This document shows, piece by piece, positions 44,140 through 55,153 of a stretch of DNA of 64,000 nucleotides. A model generated the notes under the pieces. That model worked only from the letters and a program-made list of their open reading frames with translations, did no database searches and was not told the DNA's origin. Every line of letters starts with the position of its first letter. Position 1 is the stretch's first letter. The position numbers and the translations under genes were made by a program. Source of the stretch: Macrolepiota albuminosa (taxonomy: Eukaryota; Basidiomycota; Agaricomycetes; Agaricales; Agaricaceae); contig JAMWFC010000012.1 in the NCBI GenBank assembly GCA_027475525.1, positions 591,831 through 655,830 of the forward strand, read 5' to 3'.

Positions 44140-47100
44140 ATGTGGTCCAGGGATATGGAGGACCAGGGGCATCGTCCGACCAGCAGGGGTTTCAGGAGTC
44201 CATATGGTCGGTGTTGGGGGACCTTGGCCCAGAGGCAGGGTTTGCACAATCAAATGTAGCGGGTCACATCCTTCTTCAACCCTGGCCAAAAGTAAGTCTG
44301 GGAGATAAGCTGGAGGGTCTTACGTATTCTAGGGTGTCCCTTGATCGTGGTGTTGGCGGAGAACGTCGTAGCAAAGCCAGGCGTGATCCGGGACGTAGAT
44401 GCGGCCGTCCCAGAGAAGGAGTTTTTTGTCGGGGGATAAGGAGAAGGCAGGGTCCCGGTCGGTTCCATCGGGAGTGTTGCGGGGGTCGTGGTCGGTGAAG
44501 TACTTGTCTCAGGGGGTGCAGCGGATCTGGCTCAGGGTCCCTTCATCGTTTAAAATCAGTATGGCATTCAAATGTTTGGGAGGGATCACCATGCGATGAT
44601 TGAACGCATTGCGTTCCGCCTCAAACGACTTCTTGGGGTAAACGTCCGGTCATTGGGTGAGGGCATTGGGTTTAGCCCCAAGTCGTCCCAGGCGGTACTG
44701 GATCATGAAGTCATACTCCGAGAGGATCTCAGACCATCGGGCCTGTCATCGACTGAGTTGCTTGGTCATGGTGAAGTACTGCAGGTTGTTGTGATCCGAG
44801 TAGACCTGGATCTGGTGCTGGGCTCCCTCGAGGTAGGCTTGCCATTGTTTGAAGGCTTTGACGATGGCGAGGAGCTCCTTGTTGTAGATATCGTAGTTGA
44901 GCTCGGCGTCGATCATGGACCAGGTGTAGAAGGCGACTGGCCAGGGCTCTCCGCCGTCGGATCCCATCTGCAAGAGAATCCTGGCAATGGTGTAGTTGGA
45001 GGCATCGCATTCTAGGATGATCAGGAGGGCAGGGTTGTAGTGCCGGAGTATGGGGGCAGCTGTGAAAGCCTTCTTGAGCAGGTTAAAGATGCTCTGGCAC
45101 TTACTGTCCCAGTTCCATGCAACGTCCTTGTGTGTGAGCTGGTTGAGGGGTTTCGTGATACCAAAGTAGTTGTCTATAAACCTCCGGTAGAAATTAGCGA
45201 AACCCAAGAAGGATTGTACTTCCTTGACATTCCGGGGTTGTGGCCAGTTGACAATGGCCTTGACTTTGTGGGGATCCATGCGAACGCCATTCGGAGATAC
45301 GATGACGCCGAGATACTCAACCTCGTCCATGTGGAATGAGCACTTCTCAGGCTTGGCATAGAGGTTGTGCTCCCAGAGGTGTTCAAGGACTTGCCAGACA
45401 TGCTTCTGGTGGTCCTCCTTCGAGTTGGAGTAGATGAGGATGTCGTCCAAGTAGACGATCACAAAAATGTCGCTCATGTCATAGAAGATGTCGTTCATGA
45501 AATATTGGAACGTGGTGGGGGAGTTAGTCATTCCGAAAGGCATCACAAGGTACTCAAACAGACCATACCGCATGCAGAACGCGGTTTTCCACTCATGTCC
45601 CGGGGCGATGCAGACGTTGTTGTAGCCGGAGCAGAGGTCAATTTTCGTGTAAACCTTGGCACTGCAGAGTTGATCAACCAGATCGCCAATAAGCGGGAGC
45701 GAGTAGCGGTTCTTCTTGGTGATCTTATTGAGTCCCCGGTAGTCAACGCAGAGTCGGAGTGAACCGTCCTTCTTCTTGGCGAATAGAACCGGGGCTCCGG
45801 CGGTGGAGGCAGAGGGTTGGATGAATCTCTTACCGAGCATTTCATCGAGGTAGTCCTTGAGGGCCCGAAGTTCGACTTCCGACATGTTGTACACCTTGCC
45901 GAAAGGGGGGGTGGCTCCTTCCTCGAGGTCAATAGTATGGTCATAAGGGCGATGAGGGGGAATCTCCTTGGCGTCTCCTTCGGAGAATACATCAGCAAAC
46001 TTGTGATACTCCGGGGGAACTACTTCTCAGAGGATCTGCTTCTCGGTTTTCTTTTCCGGAGGGATAGCGTCCCCTCGTAGGTGTTTTTCTGAGAGAGATG
46101 GCGAGGTGTGTAGCTGAAACGTGGGGGTTCCGTCTTTCATGAGGTGGGCAAAGGGGGCGGCTCCAATGATCCTAATGTCGAGTGCGTTCAGGTCAATCGG
46201 GGTCGTGGATGCATCGGCCAGAGTGGGTTTGACATGTGTCTGAGACCGGCCTGGGTAGTTCGGCCCTTTGTACTTGTTCCAAGGAATGTTTGGGGGTCAA
46301 TCAGGGGCTTCGCGGGCTTGGACAAGTGTGGGTGGCATATGCGTGGGAGGCACGGCTGTTGTCTCGGAAGTGTCGGGCATCGGGTCGTTCCCCAGGGCCC
46401 GGAGGTGCACGGCGGTTGAGGGGTGGTCTTTGGGTCCTGGGAAGATCATGGTAAGCGTCCTCCAGTTGATGTGGGGGTTCGTGTCGTGCAGCCAGGGTAG
46501 TCCCAGCACCATTAGGGTCGATTTGTGAAGTCACATGACCAGGAAGTTGGAGGTGAACTTGTAGTCATTGTCCAGGGTCACGCGTCCCAAGTGAGACCTC
46601 TGGATAGGGCCAGAGGAGGAGGGGGTGCCGTTGAGGTGTTGCAGGCAGAGGGGCTGGTCGAGGGAGTCGTGGGGGAGGTCGAGGGCGTCGCTGATGAAAA
46701 CTCCAGTGGCTCCGCTGTCAATAAGGGCCGATATCGGTCCTGGGGCGCCATCCAGCCTGGCGTTGATGATGAAGGATTGGGACGAGCGGGACTGGAGTCC
46801 GGGGAGTGGTGGGGGCCCATTCGGGGGGTCCTTTGGGGTAGGGTCCAGAGAGCGGGGGATGTTGAAGGGGAGTTGCTGGTCATTGGGCGTCGGGTCCCAG
46901 GTCAGGCAAAGGGTAAGATGTCGCCAATTGATGCGGGGGTTGGTGTCTCAGAGCCACAGGAGCCCTAAGACCAGGAGTGTGGAAGAGTGGAGTTTGGTTA
47001 TCAATATCCAGAGAGTGTGAGTCTGTCCGTTGGCAAAAGTAACGGGCATATGCACGAAGTGAGTGATGTCCCCCGCCGTAGAGGCGTCTCCATCGAAGAG

Positions 47101-47390
47101 GCAGAGCCACACTGGGACCGGGAGTCACTGAGCGGGTTCCGGGGCTAGGGTAGACCATGCCTCGTCGATGAAGTTGTCTGTGGTGCCACTGTCGACAAGG
47201 GTGTCAAGGGGGGTTCCAGAGGGGGTGAGGCGGGTTTTGAGGAGGAGGGAGTGCAAGAAGTGGGAGGGTAAGTAAGCCATGAGGGTGTCCTGTGCGAGTG
47301 TCATGGAGCAAAGATGGGAAACCAGGACGGAGAAGACGTCGGGGTCGATTTTGCAATTTAAGGTGTCTTCCGGGTCTAAATCGCCGGGTC
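44140..47390 (-). pseudogene. pol: pol of B2 (tandem protease, RT, RNase H, integrase fragment)
   Basis: RT and RNase H are open over 44746-45894 (382 codons) with Y-L-D-D near 45450. Downstream lie RNase H remnants (to 44640) and an integrase finger (C-x2-C near 44235), ending at the deletion junction near 44138. Upstream, both retropepsin units of B are present: V-D-S-G-x-T near 47190 and D-S-G-A-T near 46715, with G-L-P-W-L near 46500. Numerous stops and frame changes are spread along it. Unlike B there are no 77-bp duplications, and the RT reads straight through the region duplicated in B at 13790-13943. Confidence 0.88.
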
Positions 47391-47471
47391 GTTTTCTGAA
47401 TACTCGAAGGTGGCGTCCTCTCCTTCAAAAGTCCAGGTGGCGCGTCCCATAACCTGTCGTTGGGGACACTC
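47391..47471 (-). pseudogene. gag: C-terminal end of gag in B2
   Basis: Matches the end of B gag after the zinc knuckle (T-W-T-F-K-G/E-E-D-A-T-type sequence and the K-Q-Q-V-M-G-R block), read on the minus strand. Cut by the D 5' LTR. Confidence 0.7.
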
Positions 47472-47705
47472 TGTAGCGTAGTCCGCTATGTGGCGTTGGC
47501 CACATAGCTTTACTTACTGTAGAGTAGTTTATATTATATTATATTTATTATAATATAATATTAGTTTACATTATTATAAATAGTTTTACCAGCTGCTTAC
47601 AAAGCAGCTTACTTTTGTGTATACTACATTGTCAATAGACCAGTCTGGTCTGATTCAGTGTCGTGTGTGCACACTAAGCTCTCTAAACTTCGTAACATCG
47701 TTACA
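47472..47705 (+). repeat. 5' LTR of element D
   Basis: TGTAGCGTAG...CGTTACA, 234 bp, with an AT-rich core and a CAGCTGCTTnnnAAGCAGCTTA hairpin. It may start two bases earlier, since the 3' LTR begins TGTGTAGCG. The following sequence is TTTTTTTGAATCTGCCAGC; no TGG-type tRNA primer site is evident. Confidence 0.85.
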
Positions 47706-47812
47706 TTTTTTTGAATCTGCCAGCTAGGATCTATTGCCTAGCATCCGACGTCAGTCGCTGAGTTCGTTGACAGAACTCTATCAGCTTCTTGAGCTTCTTG
47801 CACAGCCACACC

Positions 47813-50374
47813 ATGCAAATTTCAAACAGGGGATCGATGAGTAATCCCATACCTGCAGTGCCCACTGACGGCGGGCGAAATGCCCATGATCTACGGGGAG
47901 ACCCAGCAGACACCCAGGATGCATCAGCGTCCAATGCGGGTCAGGTAAGACCCAAGGCTTGAGACCGAGGTCAGAGTACCGACCTGGCCGGAAATGAGAG
48001 CGAGGCCTGGAGAGCTGAAAGCTCACAGCAGGACGGTCCGCAACACCTCCAGGACAAGATGCCCAGGGGATTAACGCCCCCAGTTACACAGCTGCCAGGA
48101 GGACTGCGACGGTCTAGCCGATTGGCTTCCAAAGGACCCCCGGAGGACGGCCGACAGTCAACCGGCGCCTATGGCGCCCCAGGAGACGCCGAGTTGTCAG
48201 TACGGACTGGGAGAGCCCTCCCTGCGAGCCGGAGTAGCGGGACCAGGCAGTCCACCACGGGCTCAATGCCTTTTAAAATGGTGGAAGCCCGCATAGAGGA
48301 GGTACCGGAGGAGGCTGCAAGGCCTGAAGGATCCCACGCGGAAAACCGATTCCCGCGCACACCAGCAGTGGAGGAAGCTCCGGAGGTTGTAGAGCTTCCA
48401 GAGGAGGTGATGGAGTTGTCAAGTGACGACAACGCTGGAGCAGAGGAGCAGCGGCTGAAAACCGCGTACACCGTGCGCTTGCAGGTGTTCTGGGACTTGC
48501 ACCCAGAGGTGATGAAATACACCACCCAAGCGCGACTTGAGCGCTACGCGTCAGCCCATATAGTAGCACTTAGGCGACAAGGGCACGAAGTGCCCAATGT
48601 ATTCAGTACAAAATATACTGATTTAATGGTGAGAGTGCTCACTATGGAGCTGCAAATGTATGTGCAGCGTAAGGCCACACGGCAATCGGGGGTCTCGACC
48701 CCCTGGAGCCACACGTCCGAGGAATGCTCGGCACGACGCAATCAAGACGTCGGAATCGAGCTAGTGGAGGCACTAGCATGGGCGCAAGAAGTGCCTGAAG
48801 TAAGACCGGTGAGTACTTTTTATACTCCAGCAGGACAAGGGTGGCGTGAGGAGCCCCCACACATGCGTAACCACGACCATAGGACAGATATGTCAGGTCC
48901 AGATGGGCACGATAGTACCGTGCTCAAGGTGGAGAGCGAGGCATCTATGATGCCGCACGTGCCCATGGCCGAAACGTTGAGCGACAGAGTTGCGTATCAA
49001 CGTATGCGCAATGGCGACCTCAGGACTAAGGGACAGTCCCTTATCAATGATCAAGGCATCGTATTCGAGGGCACTAAGCCTATTGACGAGATGCGTCGTC
49101 AATTCGTCACGCAGGGTCAGGAGAATCAAGCTTCTCCAGTTCCAGGGCAGCGCAACGATCATGATCGAGGAGACTTCCTCGATCGAGATGGCGCCATGAG
49201 ATGTGATGTCCCTGGTAACGGCCGGGATGATGGCCCTAGGTCAATTCCTTGAGACGAGGGCAATTATGCCCACAGTCGAGGAGGCTCGGGACGTCCTCTG
49301 CAAGGTGGACAAGGGAAGTTACTTCCCCATGCCGCTGATTTGGCGACTAGATCCCCAGGTCAGCGGGAGGCCATTCGAATGCATCGTGAAGCCATGCACG
49401 ATCGCCTGCATTGAGTAGTCGATGATGCCCTGGGCGTAACCTTACGGTTACCGGATGGAATGAAGCTGCGTAAAGCAGACAGTAGGCACATTCACGCCTA
49501 TACGGGCGCGTCCAAGTTCAGCAACCTGGAAGATTGGGCGATGGATGTATGCACCCATCTCGCCATGTGCTTATATGGAGGCAACCGTATGGAACGAGAA
49601 CGAATCTTTGTTCTTCCTGAGTTCTTGGCTGGAGAGGCCATGGGATGGTTTCGACGGGCAGTACTGCACGTCAACCGTGTCCAATATGACTGGACGTTCA
49701 AAGGAGTCCTTACAGGACTGTATGATCGATTTGTACACCCCTCAACGCTCCAGGATGCAAGGCAGGACTTCCAGTCTGCCAAGTACACTGAGAAGTTGGG
49801 AGTACAAGGGTTCTATGATACCCTTAATGACCATGCCCAGAACATGGCAGTATACCCAGACGGGTATACAATGCTCGAAACGTTCTTGGATGGCATTCCA
49901 GCGGACATGCGCCGCTATTTGATACGTGAGGATGGATTGTCCCCAGAAGTCAACGATGTGGAAGAATTTGTGGCATATGCCATCCGGTATGAGCAGTCTC
50001 TGAAGACTGCTAACCACTACGAACATCGGAGTGGACACAAAGGGGGACCCAGGCGACTACCGCCTGGTGGGACACCCTCACGGGGTCAGCATGTGGGGAC
50101 CTTCCTGGCCAAAAAGACCGATTTGGACTGTGACTGCAACACGCGATTTGTTGTACGCAGAACCCCTGCAGTGAACTGAGGGCGGAGCCACCCACGCCCA
50201 GATCGAGCACCGGACAGAGAACGTCCTAAACCAAGGCCGGACTTCAAACCGGCCAACCCACCAGGTCAGACAGGGACTTGTTTCGCGTGTGGCCAACCAG
50301 GCCACTACGCTACCAACTGCCCCGTGAAGCCAGGAGCCCCAAGGAAGGGGTATACACCCTGCGCCCACCTTTGA
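47813..50374 (+). pseudogene. gag: gag of element D (interrupted by TGA codons)
   Basis: ATG 47813 (or 47837) opens the only frame used by gag, protease and pol of D. The N-terminal half (to about 49250) is charged and low complexity, with a helical block near 48450-48650 (L-K-T-A-Y-T-V-R-L-Q-V-F-W). The Gag core spans about 49500-50000 (W-A-M-D-V-C-T-H-L-A, F-L-A-G-E-A-M-G-W-F, L-G-V-Q-G-F-Y-D-T-L). A CCHC knuckle C-x2-C-x4-H-x4-C sits at 50279-50320. In-frame TGA stops: 47959, 49250, 49412, 50177, 50372. Element E has an Arg codon at the first two sites, but shares the TGA at 49412 and the one just after the zinc knuckle (50372). Confidence 0.85.
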
Positions 50375-53300
50375 GCTGCACATACTGCAGCCACGAGTGG
50401 GAGTGACGGAGACGTATCTGCCGAGTCTGAGGCAGAGCACCCCACAAACAACCAGGAGCCCCCAGAGGAGGCATCGGGCACCGAGCCTGAGAGTGTGGTC
50501 GTGGAGGAGGAGGAGTACGTCACAGTCAACATACATGATGACGTCTATGACAATGAGTACTACAGTTGTGACAGCGACTCTGAGTGCCTAGCGGCGATGA
50601 CGGACTGGCCGTCCACAAATGATCCCGAACGGAATAACGTGGTTCGGATGAAGAAGGTGACTCTTCGTCGTGCAGAGGGCACTTTGCAGCGCCCTACATT
50701 GAAACGAGCAGACAAGGAGTGCCTGGTCTCGTATGTGGACGTAGACGGCCACAAGGCATGGACCCTATGGGACTCTGGGAGTACTACATTGGGCATAACA
50801 CCCCAGTTCGCCCATGTGTACGGAATATCCGTACAGGAGTTGGATACGCCATTGGCGTTACAGCTGGGCACCATAGGGAGCCGAGCCATGGTGCAGTATG
50901 GGACAAATGTGAATGTCCAAACGCTGGGCTCACGTAGCCGTGAATACATGAATGTAGCGAACTTTGATCGCTACGACATGATACTGGGAACGCCATTCAT
51001 GCGGCGTAACAAAGTCATATTAGACTTTGACCATTCTCAGGTGCTAGTGAATGGGAAAGTGATCCCAGCCAAGCGAGCTACAGCAGACGACACTGATAAT
51101 TGTCTGCGACGTCATCGCACTACGGAGAAACGCAAGGACTCTCCATGACTGGGCCAGCGCAGAGTGCCGGCCGTGGAGGATGTGGAGGAAGAAGTGCAGG
51201 CTATGCCTGGACTGAGTGCAGACCACAACGTGGTAATGATGAGTGAGGAGGAGTATCAAGCCTTCAAGAGGAGCAACAAGCGAATAATCGCTCCTGATGT
51301 TTGAGGCGCAAAGCCTCCAGACAAGCGCCATCAAAAGGCGAGACAACGGGAGGACTCAGTGGATGTATGTCCACCTACGTCCTCACAAGTCAAGTTGGAA
51401 GACTTGAGAGACAGCATCCAAGAGGCAGAAGCCTCAGGAGAGGGGGACACACGGTCCCTATGGGAGCGACCAGCCCCCCTGCCGGAGTACGACTGGGCAT
51501 ACGACCCCCGAATGCCGCAAGAGTGGAACAAGCTGGTGGCAGCCACGTGTGCGCAAAATGCACACCAGAGACGGATGACCGTCAACCCAGCGTATTGCCA
51601 GCCAGCCTCAGACGAGGTGTCCGTAGCGTACTCACTTGTACGTGAGGGGAAAAGCCTCGTGGCCTATAAGGCAGCGGCAGCGGATGCTCTGCTGAGACTA
51701 CATATACCTGATGACAGTGTCAATCGGGTGCTCGCAATGCGTGAGCAGTATGCACCGCCACCTCGGCCACCCTCAGAGACGGTGGAAGTACTTCCCCCGG
51801 TGCATATGAAGGGGAAGCAGAAGGCGACAAGCCTTAGTGAAGAAGATATTCCTCGGTTGCGTCAGCAATGGCAAGAAGAATTTGCCGACATGGTCAACGG
51901 GACCAAGGAGGAGCTGCCGCCATGGCGGGAGGTGAACCATGAGATTAATCTCATAGACGAGAGCAAGCAGTATAAGTATTACTTGCCGCGCTGTCCGCGC
52001 GCCCTCCAGAAGCAACTATGCGATAAGACTAATCGCTATTTGAATGCTCAATGGTGGTCCCCATGCACCACCGCTCAAGCTGCACCATTATTGTGCATCC
52101 CGAAGAAGGATGGAACCCTTCGAACAGCTCTTGATGCGCGTCAGCGCAATGACAACACCATAAAGGATGTAACTCCTTTACCAGATCAGGAGGTGATCTG
52201 GGAAGACGTGGCTCGGGCGAAGTATCGCTCGAAGATCGACCTTACTGACGCTTACGAGCAGGTGCGCATTCGCACCGAGGACGTACCCAAGACCGTATTT
52301 GCGTCGATCATGGGTACATTCACGAGCAATATAATGCAGATTGGAGACTGCAATGCTCCAGCAACTTTCCAGAGGCTAATGACCTCTATCTTCCAAGACG
52401 TAATAGGACGTTTCATGCACGTCTACTTAGATGACATATTCATCTACTCGGATACTATGGAGGAGCATGAGCAGCACCTCAGAGTCGTATTCGAACGACT
52501 GCGCAAGTACAAGTTGTACTTGAAGTGGAAAAAATGTGAGCTCTACGCTCAGAGTATAGACTGCCTAGGGCATGTCATAGATGAGCAGGATATCCACCCT
52601 GATCAGGACAAGCTCAATCGTATTCGGGAGTGGCGCATGCCCCGAAACTACAATGACATCCAATGATTCGTTGGCCTTGTCAACTACATATCGAGCTTCT
52701 TGCCCGATGTCACAGCCTATACTGGGCCACTTATGGCCATGACACAGAACGGGTCACCGTTCAATTGGAGGCCGTTGCACCAGCGGTGCTTCGAGATGGT
52801 CAAACAGATCTGTACAAAGACTCCGGTGATTCGACCAATTGACCCTAGATGGGACGAGCCGATATGGCTCATTTGTGACGTGTCCAAGACAGGCGTCGGA
52901 GCCATGTACGGCCAGGGAAGCAGCTGGCAGACGTGCCGCCCAGCAGGGTTCATGTCGAAGAAGTTCACGACGGCCCAGCAAAACTATGCGGTGCACGAGC
53001 TGGAGACTCTTGCCATACTCGAGGCCCTCCTCAAGTGGGAGGATAAGCTGATGGGATACCCCATCCACATCATAACAGACCACAAGGCCCTTGAGTTCTT
53101 TAAAACTCAGGTGAACTTGTCACCGCGTCAGCGACGGTGAATAGACTACATGTCGAGATACCAGTTCGACATCACCTATGTTAAAGGTGAACTCAACAAA
53201 GTGGCAGACTGCTTGTCATGCTACTTTGAGAGTGATGTAGTCGGGGAGGCTCACGAGCCTCATGAGTATGTGCAGGCAGACTGCTGCATAGACCCTGATG

Positions 53301-55051
53301 GAGAGGATTTACCTCTCCACCGATACCAGGAGCTCAGGGAGCATGTCCTGGAAGTACGTGCTATGCGTGACGATGAACGGAGGCGAAGCACTCGCCTCAG
53401 AGAGCAGCGTGAAGAGCGGGATGTAGCCGCCCAGTTGCTCAAGGAGCATGAAGCCGTGGACCCAGCGTCTACTAGGGAGCACGAGCGCCACGATGCACCT
53501 GTTACGCTTGCAGAGATGCTCGAAGGCGAATTGCCTTCATCCCAGCCTCCTAGCCTGGTCAATGACGACTTCCGGCAGGAGGTGGTGCAGGACTATGGCA
53601 ATGATTCTCTCTTCGCCGAGATAATCGCCAATCCTGACGACCATCCTTGGTTCAGGCATGAGCCTGGTGGACTGATCACGACGGAGAACCGTCAAGGGGT
53701 GGCAGTGGTCTGCCTCCCCTGTACGCGAACCATTGTTACGCGGGTCTTGGACCAGGCCCATGCACTGGTGGGGCACTTTGGTGCCGCCCAGACGTTGGGC
53801 TACATCCGAAGATGGTATTGGTGGCCACGTATGGCCCAGGAAGTGACCAAGTTTTGCGCCTCATGCGCAGCATGTCAGAGGGCAAAGTTGCCCCCTGGAT
53901 CCCCTCCCGGGAAGCTACACCAGCTACCCGTGCCGGTGAAACCCTGGGATTCAATTGGAATGGACTTCGTAGGTCCCTTTCCCGAGTCCAGAGGGTTCAA
54001 CTACCTCTGGGTAGTCATATGCCGCATGACGAGCATGGTGCACCTCATACCGGTGCGAACTACATTGACGGCTAAGGAGCTGTCATGGATCTACCTGAGG
54101 GAGATCGTTAGGCTGCATGGGCTGCCTAGCACCATTGTGAGCGACTGTGACTCAAAGTTTACGTCTCAATGGTGGAGAGAACTCCACAAACTGCTAGGAG
54201 CGCGACTTCTCATGTCGACGTCCTTCCATCCTCAAATGGATGGGCAGACAGAGCGGGCTAACCGCAGTATAGGTCAGATTTTGAGGGCAGTTGTTCGCCC
54301 TGACCAACGGGACTGGGTGGACTGGTGTCCACTCACTGAGTTCACGATTAACGTGAGTATCTCAGATACCACAGGGTATGCGCCCTTTGAACTCAACGGA
54401 GGGTACTTGCCCTCCATGCTGCACGAAGTTCGTGCTGATACAGTGGCTCACCGCGGAGTTGTCGAGTTCGCCAGGCAGGCCCTGGAGAACATCGCGGCGG
54501 CGCATGACGCCATCATAGAGGCGCGAGTCTTCCAGGCGAAAAACGCCAATCACCGTAGGCGAGCAGACCCGCCAATAGCAGTAGGAGCGTTGGTCTACCT
54601 ATCAACGCGTAATCTGAAGCTCCCAAAGGGACGGGCGAGTAAACTCTGCCCGAAGTGGGTAGGCCCATACCGCGTCCTAGACGCAGAGCCAAGTACCTCC
54701 AACTACGTGTTGGAGCTGCCTCTGGCATTACAGGAACGACGCATCGTTCCTAAGTTTCATGTGTCGCTGTTGCGACCTTACAGCGTGTCTGACGATGTGC
54801 TGTTCCCTAACAGGGCAACCCTGGGCCCCTATGATTTTGGGGCTCAAGATGATGATGAATGGTTCGTTGAGTGCATAATTGGGCACCGGTGGACTGAGCG
54901 TAACACGCTCGAGTTTGAGGTACGTTGGTCTCTGGGGGACACAACATGGGAGCCACACTCCCATTGCTCCAAGTTAGCGGCACTTGACCGTTATTTGGAG
55001 TTGAAGGGCGTTAAGCGCCCACATCAATTAAGTAAGCGTGCCGGCGCTTAA
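50375..55051 (+). pseudogene. pol: pro-pol of element D: protease, RT, RNase H, integrase, chromodomain
   Basis: Same frame as gag. Retropepsin W-D-S-G-S-T at about 50768-50785, with M-I-L-G-T-P-F near 50980. RT spans 51850-52600 with Y-L-D-D at 52424-52435. RNase H spans about 52850-53230 (C-D-V-S-K, H-E-L-E-T-L-A, T-D-H-K-A-L). Integrase has H-x3-H...C-x2-C (about 53755-53875), first D near 53960, V-S-D-C-D near 54137 and Q-T-E-R-A-N near 54247. The C-terminus has a chromodomain-like F-E-V-R-W...D-T-T-W-E-P block (about 54910-54970), so this is a chromovirus. Internal stops are TGA at 51146, 51301, 52664 and 53138; the last replaces a conserved Trp. No TAA or TAG occurs before the end at 55051. 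Confidence 0.92.
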
Positions 55052-55153
55052 TTTGATTGGCAGTGCCGATCGCAGCTTGGCTGAGTTGGTCAGCAGCTGT
55101 GGCTGAAACACGTCTTAAAAGGCAAAATTTCTTTTTCGCTTTTTTCCCCAACT

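Larger units (their letters stand above)
44067..47471 (-). mobile_element. Element B2: internally deleted minus-strand copy of B
   Basis: The left 70 bp (44067-~44136) match the last part of the B LTR in reverse (TGTCAGGTTCCGCTGAGTC). They are joined directly to integrase sequence corresponding to about 15305 of B, so about 1.85 kb (integrase end, 3' region, most of the LTR) is deleted. The right end stops at the gag zinc-knuckle tail, corresponding to about 11835 of B, where the D LTR begins. The rest follows B closely. Confidence 0.85.

Noticed and set aside
47706..47740. tRNA primer-binding site or self-priming site after the D 5' LTR
   Set aside because: The sequence after the LTR lacks TGG, and I found no convincing reverse complement of it in the D LTR; a 7-nt match in the E LTR (CCTAGCT) is too short.
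8985..55051. UGA reassigned as a sense codon in these elements
   Set aside because: Relatives have CGA (Arg) at several of the sites and conserved Trp positions mostly use TGG; CpG deamination explains the pattern without recoding.
51359..55051. D pol as several separate genes
   Set aside because: All blocks are in one frame and separated only by single TGA codons at positions where homologues have sense codons.
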